NCBI GenBank assembly: GCA_031268055.1
Contig: JAIRXY010000289.1
Span: forward strand, 1 to 9,278
Direction: 5' to 3'
Origin: Prevotellaceae bacterium
GTDB lineage: Bacteria; Bacteroidota; Bacteroidia; Bacteroidales; UBA932
Length of the DNA stretch: 9,278 nucleotides
Below the pieces are notes generated by a model. The model was not told the DNA's origin. It saw only the letters and a program-made list of their open reading frames with translations, and ran no database searches. The stretch's first letter is position 1. Every line of letters begins with the position of its first letter. A program made the position numbers and the translations under genes. Below are positions 1 to 5,964 of this stretch, in pieces.

Positions 1-14
1 TAATTCTTAATTAA
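1..14. repeat. AATTAAG-type heptad repeat after the relA stop
   Basis: Read on the minus strand, the relA TAA stop is followed at once by ATTAATTAAGAATTA-like sequence: one full AATTAAG heptad plus partial copies. The same heptad appears next to the antiporter stop and in the murC-ftsQ spacer. The window ends here, so the full extent is unknown. No terminator can be judged. Confidence 0.5.
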
Positions 15-2189
15 TTAGCATCCTACTCTTACTGCCTTGTGCAGACCTTTTGTGTTGCGCAGGTGGTAAAGCAGGAAATCAAGTTGCTTGACATTTTTTA
101 CAAATACGCGCATTTGCCCTTCGAGCATTCCTCTGTTCAGCGTGAGCTGCAAAGACCGAATTGCCCCCGGCGCGCAGGAATCGACCACATCGCTCAGCTT
201 TTGCTGTATGCCAACTTCGTTGCCGGCCGAAATTTTAATCACCGCCTGAAACGATCCTGAATCTGCCTGCTGCCGCCACTTTGCGGGAATAACGCGGTAG
301 GCGTACAGGTCGAACAGGCGCTCGGCGTTGGGGCAGCTGGTGCGGTGAATGGTAATGCCGCTCCCCACGGTCACAAAGCCAAAAATATCGTCGCCGTATA
401 TGGGGTTGCAGCACTTACCCAGCTTGTACTCCACGCTGCTGAGCTGCTCGTCTACCACAACGTAGTCGCTTGAGGAGGTTGCCTTGTCGGGGCTTTTTTG
501 CGCCTGCCGCTTTGCCGCCGATTCTTTTTCTACCGCCTGTAGCTCCCCTGCCGCGTGCCGCTGGAGCACATCGTGCACCAGCGCAAAGTCAAGCTCCTCA
601 AGCGCCAGCTTTACGAAGAGCTCGGTAGCGGTTTTCATCTTGAAGCGCTTTACGAGCAGCAGCGTTGCGGCGTCGGTCGACGTGCCCAGCTTCCAATTTT
701 TGAGCTTGCGCTCCAGCGCCTCCCGCCCAATGGCCGCCACCTTTGCCTCGTCCTCGCGCAGCTTTTGCCGTATCTTGTTTTTTGCCTTTGCAGTGGTTAC
801 GTACTCCAGCCAATCAAGAGTAGGCACCTGATTTTTTGCGGTCAGCACGTCAACCACGTCGCCGGTTTGCAGCGTTTCACGAATGGATACGTGCTTTCCG
901 TTGCGAATAGCTCCCGTGCAGCGACAGCCTAAGTTGCTGTGAATGTCAAACGCAAAGTCGAGCGCCGTAGCGCCCACCTTGAGCTGGCGCAGGTCGCCCG
1001 TTGGGGTGAATACAAATATTTCGTTGGGCGTGAAGGTAGCCTCGTAGTCTACCTCGCAGCCGGCGGTTTCGAGCGAAGCGCGCATGCGGGCAAGCCAAGC
1101 CTCCGTGCCTCCATTATCCTGCTGTACCCCCTTGTAGCGCCAGTGCGCCGCCATGCCGTGCTCTGCGTTGTCGTCCATGCGGCGAGTGCGAATTTGCACC
1201 TCCACGTCCTGCCCTTTGGCCACCCTTACGGTAGCGTGCAAGCTCTCGTAGCCGCTTTCTTTCGGCTTGGTAACCCAGTCGCGCAGGCGCTTGAGGTCTG
1301 GCTCGTAGCGCGACGTAATGGTGGAGTACACATCCCAGCAGGCCGCCACCTCATCTTTACGGCTATCGGGCGGCATGTCGAGTATAATGCGAATGGCAAA
1401 AACATCGTACACGCCCTCAAACGGCACGCCCTGCTTCTGCATTTTGCTCCAAATGGAGTAGGCGGATTTGGTGCGGTACTTCAGGTCAAAGCTATAATTT
1501 TTTTTCTGCAGCTCGCTACGCAGGGGAGCAATAAAATCTTCCACCAGCTGGCTACGCGCTTTCTCGCTCAGCTTTAGCTTGGTGTTGATGCTCCGGTACA
1601 CGGCGGGGTCGGTGTAGCGCAGCGACAAGTCCTCCAGCTCCGACTTGAGCTTGTACAGCCCCAGCTTGTGCGCCAATGGCGCAAAGAGCAGCAGCGTTTC
1701 GGCCGATTTTTTTGCGTGCTTTGACTTCGGGAAAAACGAGAGCGACCGCATAACCTCCAGCCTGTCTGCCAGCTTGATTACAATCACCTGAGGGTTGGTT
1801 GAGTAGCTCACAATGAGCTTTCGGAAAGCCTCCGCTTGCAGGGCTGTTGTCTTGAGGTCGAGGCGCGCAATCTTGCTCAGGCTATTCACCATTGAGGCCA
1901 CCTCTTTGCCAAAAGTTCGCTCCAAGCCAACCGCCTCAAGGGGGTGCACGCAGTCGGTCTCGTGCAGCAGCACGGCCGCCGCCGCCTGAGCGCCCAAGCC
2001 TACCTCGGCGGCAACAATTTGCGCCACATCCAGCGCATGGAAAATGAAAGGATCGCCATTTTCGCGCGTTCGCCCATCAAGCGCCTGCACAGCTTGCTCA
2101 AAGGCGCTGTGCAGGCGCGATTTTTCGAGCTCTTGGGGCGAAAAAAGGGCTGACAGGGTGGTATATTTTTGCTCTATGCTATAAATCAT
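15..2189 (-). CDS. relA: RelA/SpoT-family (p)ppGpp synthetase, hydrolase site degenerate
   Basis: Long RelA/SpoT homologue of 724 aa, near the usual length for the family. It should transfer pyrophosphate from ATP to GDP or GTP, making the stringent-response alarmone (p)ppGpp in the cytosol, probably on ribosomes. Domain order is complete. An HD-like hydrolase region spans about residues 30-150. The synthetase spans about 225-350, with YSIWSKM (244-250), GYESLH (313-318), VEVQIRT (329-335) and EHGMAAHW (343-350). A TGS domain covers about 390-450, a Cys-rich zinc-finger-type domain about 590-620 (CC at 593-594, HRTSC at 615-619), and a C-terminal ACT domain about 647-722. The first HD histidine is kept (H51), but the expected HDxxED is HETDCV (76-81), and RLHNM is RLEVM (143-147). 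Hydrolysis is therefore probably lost, making it RelA-like by function. A separate bifunctional Rel is expected elsewhere in the genome (inference). The ATG start is chosen because MIYSIEQKY matches the usual family N-terminus. There is no clear Shine-Dalgarno sequence. It is monocistronic as far as visible. Confidence 0.93.
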   Translation of the reverse strand: MIYSIEQKYTTLSALFSPQELEKSRLHSAFEQAVQALDGRTRENGDPFIFHALDVAQIVAAEVGLGAQAAAAVLLHETDCVHPLEAVGLERTFGKEVASMVNSLSKIARLDLKTTALQAEAFRKLIVSYSTNPQVIVIKLADRLEVMRSLSFFPKSKHAKKSAETLLLFAPLAHKLGLYKLKSELEDLSLRYTDPAVYRSINTKLKLSEKARSQLVEDFIAPLRSELQKKNYSFDLKYRTKSAYSIWSKMQKQGVPFEGVYDVFAIRIILDMPPDSRKDEVAACWDVYSTITSRYEPDLKRLRDWVTKPKESGYESLHATVRVAKGQDVEVQIRTRRMDDNAEHGMAAHWRYKGVQQDNGGTEAWLARMRASLETAGCEVDYEATFTPNEIFVFTPTGDLRQLKVGATALDFAFDIHSNLGCRCTGAIRNGKHVSIRETLQTGDVVDVLTAKNQVPTLDWLEYVTTAKAKNKIRQKLREDEAKVAAIGREALERKLKNWKLGTSTDAATLLLVKRFKMKTATELFVKLALEELDFALVHDVLQRHAAGELQAVEKESAAKRQAQKSPDKATSSSDYVVVDEQLSSVEYKLGKCCNPIYGDDIFGFVTVGSGITIHRTSCPNAERLFDLYAYRVIPAKWRQQADSGSFQAVIKISAGNEVGIQQKLSDVVDSCAPGAIRSLQLTLNRGMLEGQMRVFVKNVKQLDFLLYHLRNTKGLHKAVRVGC

Positions 2190-2217
2190 ACAGAATGATA
2201 CGCCAATGTTGAATGGG

Positions 2218-2225
2218 CAAAATTA
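2218..2225 (-). promoter_or_regulatory. Possible -7 box of the relA promoter
   Basis: The minus strand reads TAATTTTG, an exact match to the Bacteroidota -7 consensus TAnnTTTG. It lies about 29 nt upstream of the relA ATG, which would give a 5' leader of roughly 20 nt. No TTTG -33 box is seen 17-23 nt further upstream, and matches to this motif arise easily in AT-rich DNA, so this is only a candidate. Confidence 0.35.
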
Positions 2226-2292
2226 CAAAAAAAAATCAGGTATCCGAATCGCTATTGTTCGATAAAAATTAAACACAAAATGTTCATTAGCA

Positions 2293-2333
2293 TATTAATT
2301 CATGAAAATCAGCCAATCTTTCATGAATTAATA
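2293..2333. repeat. Perfect 15-bp inverted repeat, 11-nt spacer
   Basis: The arms 2293-2307 (TATTAATTCATGAAA) and 2319-2333 are exact reverse complements separated by 11 nt. Each arm contains the palindrome TTCATGAA (2299-2306 and 2320-2327), and these are offset by 21 bp, two helical turns. The centre lies about 124 bp upstream of the relA ATG and about 240 bp beyond the antiporter stop. It could be an operator for a dimeric regulator or an AT-rich RNA hairpin. It lacks the GC-rich stem and U-tract of a standard intrinsic terminator. Confidence 0.6.
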
Positions 2334-2448
2334 CAGTGTATATCATTTACAACCAAGGTGTTACAGTGAAGATTTTCTAAAGGCATCCATTAGGAACATA
2401 CGTTGGTTATCAAATAATTACATTTAAATGGATAATTTTGGTTTAACA

Positions 2449-2488
2449 TTGAATTAGTTTACGCCGTTGTAATGACAATTCAAAAATT
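2449..2488. repeat. GAATTAGYTTACGCCGT repeat, copy A
   Basis: The core GAATTAGTTTACGCCGT at 2451-2467 matches 16 of 17 bases with 5931-5947. Both copies continue, after a few variable bases, with GACA and TTCAAAA. Here the arms TTGAATT (2449-2455) and AATTCAA (2477-2483) are complementary around a 21-nt loop carrying the core, so the unit can fold as a short hairpin. Confidence 0.55.
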
Positions 2489-2512
2489 GCGCTATTCGTA
2501 ATTTTTAGCGTG
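2484..2512 (-). terminator. Weak candidate terminator for the antiporter gene
   Basis: On the minus strand, CGCTA (2510-2506) can pair with TAGCG (2494-2490) around an 11-nt AT-rich loop, followed by a run of T (AATTTTTG). It lies about 40-65 nt beyond the antiporter stop, in the right orientation. The 5-bp stem is short, so support is weak. Confidence 0.22.
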
Positions 2513-2524
2513 CATCAACTTATT

Positions 2525-2542
2525 CAAAATTAAGAATTAAGA
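2525..2542. repeat. Heptad repeat after the antiporter stop
   Basis: The plus strand reads CAAAATTAAGAATTAAGAG: two AATTAAG heptads joined to a CAAAATT (the TTTTGAA-type heptad reversed). It begins 7 nt beyond the TAG stop of the antiporter gene. The same two heptad types mark most other gene ends in this window. Confidence 0.5.
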
Positions 2543-2549
2543 GTTCATC

Positions 2550-4292
2550 CTAACTCTTGTTCTCCTCCTCTGCCTCTGCCTCTCCGCTGTTGAGGGTTTT
2601 GTGAAAAGCGGCCTCTATCTTCTTTGTTTGTCGCTCGTACCGCGGGTTAAAAGAGATAAAAATGCTTATCAGAATGGAGATGAATATCAACCAGCCTGTA
2701 GCTCTGGGAAAAAGCGGCAGGAGCACAGAAAGTATCAGCAGAATGCACAAGAACGTGCGGGAAAGGTTGAGCAGGATAAGCACCCCCTTGTTAAAGTGGT
2801 TTTCCTTTAGCAGCTTAAAAAATACGCTGTTGCTCAGGAAGCGCCTTGGGCTGGTTATGCCGTACAGGAAGGGCGACATGATTAGTATGGTCAGCCCTGC
2901 CGCCAGCACTTTTCCGAGGGTGGCCGGCAGCTGCTCCACGATGAACGGGATGAGCGTTATGTTCGACAGAATTACAACGGCTACGGCGAGCGTAAAGTAC
3001 ACCAGCACCGGAACAAACAGCCCTTTAAGCAGCGTAAGCCAGTCGTTGGAGGGGTTATCCTCCGTTTTGCTTTTGCCCTGCGCGTACCCGTCAAGCAGCT
3101 TGTTCCACCTGCCGGGAATCCATTTTTCGACTTTGCCGTAAATCATCTCCGAATACTTGATGCCGTACGGGGTGGTGAACGTGGTGATGACCGATACTGC
3201 CACAACAATGGGGTATATGAAATTGCTGATAACGCCCAGCTGAATCCCCAGCGTTGCAATGATGAACGAGAACTCGCCTATTTGCGCAAGGCTAAATCCC
3301 GACTGCATGGAAACCTTGAGGCTTTCGCCCGAGGCCAGCACCCCCAGCGTTGCAAAGATAATGCGCCCCAGCAGCACCACCACGGTCAGGACTACTATCG
3401 GGACGATGTGCTCTACAATCAGGCTGGGCACAATCATCATGCCTACCGATACGAAAAACACCGCGCCAAACAGGTTTTTGAGCGGCTGCACTAAGTACTC
3501 TATGCGCTTTACCTGCACCGTTTCGGCCAGAATAGACCCCATGATGAACGCCCCCAGCGCGGCAGAAAAACCAACCGCCTGCGCGAGCAACACCATTCCC
3601 AAGCACAGCCCGCAGGAAACGATGAGCAGGGTCTCGTCGTTCAGGTAGCGCTTTAGCCGCCGTAGGGCGGGGGGTATCATAAAAATACCCACAACAAACC
3701 ACACCACAATAAAGAACATCAGCTTGAGCAGGCTTGCCACCAGCTGCATGCCCTCAAACGTTTTGCTCACGGCGATGGTGGAGAACAGCACCATCATCAG
3801 GATGGCCGCTATATCTTCGATGATGAGAATACCAAAAACGATATTCGCAAAGCGCTGCCGCTGCTGTCCCAAGTCGTTAAACGCCTTGATGATGATGGTG
3901 GTGGAGGCCATAGAAATCATGCCGCCCAGAAAGATGCTCTCTATGTTGCTCCAGCCCAGCAGGTAGCCCACTGCATACCCAATACCTACCATAGCCCCCA
4001 TGTTGATGATGGCGGCTATCAGCGCGGCGCCGCCTACCTCCAGCAGCTTCTTAAACCTGAACTCCAGCCCGAGGGCAAAAAGCAGAAAAATAATTCCGAT
4101 TTCCGACCACGTAGCGAGGCTCTGGCTATCTACCACCGAGGGCATCAGGTTCATGTGCGGCCCCACCATAAATCCCGCCACGATGTAGCCCAGCACCACG
4201 GGTTGCCGTAGCCACTTGAATAAAATAGTTACTACACCGGCGGTTATAAGGATTAGGGCTAAGTCGGCTACTAAAGCGGGTAAGTGTGTCAT
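2550..4292 (-). CDS. CPA2 (Kef-type) cation:proton antiporter with extra membrane C-terminus
   Basis: Predicted inner-membrane exchanger of the monovalent cation:proton antiporter-2 family, probably moving K+ or Na+ against H+; the ion cannot be read from sequence. The start is the ATG at 4292 (MTHLPALVADLAL, 580 aa). A TTG five codons upstream (4307) is open, but the ATG fits better: it has AAGAGA just upstream and lies at a sensible distance from the promoter at 4322-4353. Residues 5-385 form the antiporter core of about 12 hydrophobic segments. They include QPVVLGYIVAGFMVGP (30-45), FALGLEFRF (72-80), the ED pair 159-160 in GILIIEDIAA where KefC-like proteins have QD, and QIGEFSFIIA (337-346). 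A hydrophilic linker (about 385-417) follows. Then come at least three more hydrophobic stretches (about 423-450, 460-478, 503-548) and a charged tail rich in Glu. No NAD-binding RCK/TrkA-N motif is seen, so gating by glutathione or nucleotide as in KefC is unlikely. It is transcribed alone from its own promoter. Confidence 0.88.
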   Translation of the reverse strand: MTHLPALVADLALILITAGVVTILFKWLRQPVVLGYIVAGFMVGPHMNLMPSVVDSQSLATWSEIGIIFLLFALGLEFRFKKLLEVGGAALIAAIINMGAMVGIGYAVGYLLGWSNIESIFLGGMISMASTTIIIKAFNDLGQQRQRFANIVFGILIIEDIAAILMMVLFSTIAVSKTFEGMQLVASLLKLMFFIVVWFVVGIFMIPPALRRLKRYLNDETLLIVSCGLCLGMVLLAQAVGFSAALGAFIMGSILAETVQVKRIEYLVQPLKNLFGAVFFVSVGMMIVPSLIVEHIVPIVVLTVVVLLGRIIFATLGVLASGESLKVSMQSGFSLAQIGEFSFIIATLGIQLGVISNFIYPIVVAVSVITTFTTPYGIKYSEMIYGKVEKWIPGRWNKLLDGYAQGKSKTEDNPSNDWLTLLKGLFVPVLVYFTLAVAVVILSNITLIPFIVEQLPATLGKVLAAGLTILIMSPFLYGITSPRRFLSNSVFFKLLKENHFNKGVLILLNLSRTFLCILLILSVLLPLFPRATGWLIFISILISIFISFNPRYERQTKKIEAAFHKTLNSGEAEAEEENKS

Positions 4293-4321
4293 GTCTCTTT
4301 TTTGCAATTATAGTTTCGTCG

Positions 4322-4353
4322 CAAATTTACCACTTTATTTGCATTAGAGCAAA
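4322..4353 (-). promoter_or_regulatory. Bacteroidota-type promoter for the antiporter gene
   Basis: The minus strand carries TTTG (4353-4350), exactly 20 nt, then TAAATTTG (4329-4322). This matches the primary sigma factor consensus of Bacteroidota (TTTG, 17-23 nt, TAnnTTTG) in both boxes. Transcription would start near 4315, leaving a leader of about 23 nt before the ATG at 4292. The fit supports both an independent transcript and the choice of that ATG over the upstream TTG. Confidence 0.65.
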
Positions 4354-4437
4354 TCTCCATCCACAAGCGCCGGTAAAGTCCCGACGAAAATTGTATTTTT
4401 TTCGGCAAAGCAAGCAAAGAAAATAAGGTGGATTTCG

Positions 4438-4454
4438 TTCAAAATTCAAAATTT
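4438..4454. repeat. TTTTGAA heptad repeat after the ftsZ stop
   Basis: On the minus strand the ftsZ TGA is followed 5 nt later by AAATTTTGAATTTTGAA, two TTTTGAA heptads. This is the same unit that fills the ftsA-ftsZ spacer. No GC-rich stem with a U-tract that would end the ftsZ transcript is visible between here and the antiporter promoter. Confidence 0.5.
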
Positions 4455-4459
4455 CGTCG

Positions 4460-5875
4460 TCAGTCCGGTTTGCCGTCGATGTATGAGGCGGAGGTGTTCT
4501 CCCACCTGTTGGAGGCGCTATCGAAGGCAAAGAGCGATACTTCGTCTCCGCTGTGGCTACTCTTTGCTCTCCTTGTAGCGCGAATAGGCCGCTCCAGCTC
4601 TTCGCTGGTTTTCGCCTTGTCCAGCAAAACAGGTACACGCTGCCCCGGCATAGCGGGGCTTGTTGGGGTAGCATGTCCGCCACCGCCATGCGTCGACAAA
4701 TGGCGGCTGCCCTCCTGTGCAGATTTTTGCTGCCCTACCTCCTCATCTTCGCCGTAGGGACGCAAGGGCGGGTAATTGTTCGGCGGACAGTCAATGATGG
4801 GTACATCTGCTGTCGGCTTGGGCGGCTTGGGCGGCCTTGGGGGAGCAGCGGAACGCTTGGTAAAGGGTTTTTCTCCGGGCCCGTCGGGTATATCAATATC
4901 ATCCATCTCGAATCCGGTGGCAATGATGCTGACGGTAACGTCTTCGCCCAGCTGCGGGTTTTTCCCGACGCCGGTTTTGATGTACAGCCTGTCGTCGCCT
5001 ACTTCGCTGAGGACAATCGCGTTTATCTCCTTCATTTCGCTCATCTTGAGCTCCTTTGTTCCCATCATGATATTTATCAGCACATTCTTTGCTCCGCGGA
5101 TGCTGTTGTTGTTGAGCAGGGGCGAGTTAATGGCCTGATTTACGGACTCTACCGCCCGATTTTCGCCCGAGCAGCGCCCAATTCCGATAAGCGCCACACC
5201 GCTATTCTTCATTGCGCTTCGCACGTCGGCAAAGTCCACGTTGATGTGCCCCGATACGGTGATGATTTCGGCAATGCTCTTTGCGGCGGTGCAAAGCACC
5301 TCGTCGGCCTTGTCCAAGGCTTCGAAAAGGGTGAGGTCGCCGTAAAGCTCCAGGAGCTTTTCGTTGTTTATCACCAGCAGCGAGTCAACGTACTTGCGGA
5401 GCTCTCGAATACCGCTGTAGGCGGTTTCCATTCGCCAAGGCTCCAAGCTCGAGAAGGGCAGGGTGACAATGGCTACGGTGAGAATCCCCATATCCTTTGC
5501 CACCTTGGCAATGACGGGCGCTGCGCCGGTGCCGGTGCCACCCCCCATGCCCGCCGTGATGAAAACCATCTTGGTGTTGCTCCGTATGAGTTCGGCCACC
5601 TCGCTCAAGCTTTCCTCAGCGGCTATTCTCCCCTGCTCGGGGTCTGAGCCGGCGCCCAATCCCTCGGTAATCTTTTTTCCCAGCTGGATTTTTACCGGCA
5701 CGGGGCTGTTGCTGAGCGCCTGCACGTCGGTGTTGCAAACAACAAAGTCGACATCCTTAATGCCCAGCTCGTACATGTAATTGACAGCGTTGCAGCCACC
5801 GCCGCCAACGCCTACTACCTTAATGATGGAGGAAGGTCTGCTGTGGTCGCCCCACATTTCCTCAATGTCTGCCAT
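4460..5875 (-). CDS. ftsZ: Cell division protein FtsZ
   Basis: Tubulin-like GTPase that polymerises at midcell into the Z ring and recruits the divisome. Length is 471 aa. The GTPase core covers about residues 17-322, with the glycine-rich VGVGGGGCNAVNYM (21-34), the tubulin signature GGGTGTG (111-117) and the T7 catalytic loop NVDFADVRSAM (212-222), followed by SPLLNNNSIRGAKNVL. The loop that is normally PFxFEGxxR reads PFSSLEPWRM (140-149), an unusual change in a nucleotide-contact segment. Beyond the core lies a linker of about 130 residues. It is Pro-rich at 344-372 and then charged. It ends in a short conserved-tail-like peptide, SASYIDGKPD (462-471), likely the FtsA-binding tip by position. 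The start MADIEEMWGD leads directly into the core and no alternative is better. It is the last gene of the murC-ftsQ-ftsA-ftsZ run, 87 bp after ftsA, with no good promoter of its own visible in that spacer. Confidence 0.97.
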   Translation of the reverse strand: MADIEEMWGDHSRPSSIIKVVGVGGGGCNAVNYMYELGIKDVDFVVCNTDVQALSNSPVPVKIQLGKKITEGLGAGSDPEQGRIAAEESLSEVAELIRSNTKMVFITAGMGGGTGTGAAPVIAKVAKDMGILTVAIVTLPFSSLEPWRMETAYSGIRELRKYVDSLLVINNEKLLELYGDLTLFEALDKADEVLCTAAKSIAEIITVSGHINVDFADVRSAMKNSGVALIGIGRCSGENRAVESVNQAINSPLLNNNSIRGAKNVLINIMMGTKELKMSEMKEINAIVLSEVGDDRLYIKTGVGKNPQLGEDVTVSIIATGFEMDDIDIPDGPGEKPFTKRSAAPPRPPKPPKPTADVPIIDCPPNNYPPLRPYGEDEEVGQQKSAQEGSRHLSTHGGGGHATPTSPAMPGQRVPVLLDKAKTSEELERPIRATRRAKSSHSGDEVSLFAFDSASNRWENTSASYIDGKPD

Positions 5876-5964
5876 GAATTTTGAATTTTAAATTTTGAAC
5901 TTTGAATTAAGTTTGGAAATTTTGAATTTTGAATTAGCTTACGCCGTCAGGACATTCAAAATTT
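5876..5964. repeat. Repeat-filled ftsA-ftsZ spacer with GAATTAGYTTACGCCGT copy B
   Basis: Almost the whole spacer consists of degenerate TTTTGAA heptads (plus-strand orientation) with one AATTAAG. At 5931-5947 stands GAATTAGCTTACGCCGT, the second copy of the short repeat also found at 2451-2467. It is flanked by complementary arms AAATTTTGAAT (5917-5927) and ATTCAAAATTT (5954-5964), an 11-bp perfect inverted repeat. The right arm runs into the TAA stop of ftsA (5963-5965). No Shine-Dalgarno sequence is seen before the ftsZ ATG. Confidence 0.6.

Larger units (their letters stand above)
2190..2549. other. 360-bp AT-rich non-coding region between antiporter and relA
   Basis: No convincing open reading frame on either strand. 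The region is strongly AT-rich compared with its flanking genes. From left to right it holds a possible relA -7 box, a perfect 15-bp inverted repeat, a TACAGTG direct repeat (2332-2338 and 2362-2368), one copy of the GAATTAGYTTACGCCGT repeat, a weak hairpin that may end antiporter transcription, and AATTAAG heptads next to the antiporter stop. It is unusually long for this window, where the other spacers are 29-186 bp. It could hide a small RNA, but I see no sequence that identifies one. Confidence 0.6.
4314..4459. repeat. Three TTTCGTCG octamers in the ftsZ-antiporter spacer
   Basis: TTTCGTCG occurs at 4314-4321 and 4452-4459, and its complement CGACGAAA at 4382-4389. The copies are 68 and 70 bp apart and alternate in orientation. 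The first sits at the expected transcription start of the antiporter promoter, the last directly after the ftsZ stop. They could pair as mutually exclusive long-range stems or act as binding sites. Function is unknown. Confidence 0.4.

Noticed and set aside
939..1577. Open frame of 212 codons on the plus strand
   Set aside because: It lies wholly antisense to relA, which has intact family motifs over this stretch. The translation shows no recognisable domain.
2433..2440. TAATTTTG on the plus strand, a -7-like match
   Set aside because: No TTTG box at the right distance, and a transcript would run antisense into the antiporter gene. It is probably chance in AT-rich DNA.
4293..4307. TTG start five codons upstream of the antiporter ATG
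   Set aside because: The ATG at 4292 is a better start codon, has AAGAGA just upstream, and leaves a normal leader after the predicted promoter.
4327..4689. Open frame of 120 codons on the minus strand downstream of and overlapping ftsZ
   Set aside because: It overlaps the ftsZ 3' end in another frame and crosses the antiporter promoter region; composition is not protein-like.
4553..5647. Open frame of 364 codons on the plus strand
   Set aside because: It is antisense to ftsZ, whose tubulin motifs are read from the other strand. It is explained by third-position GC bias of ftsZ codons.
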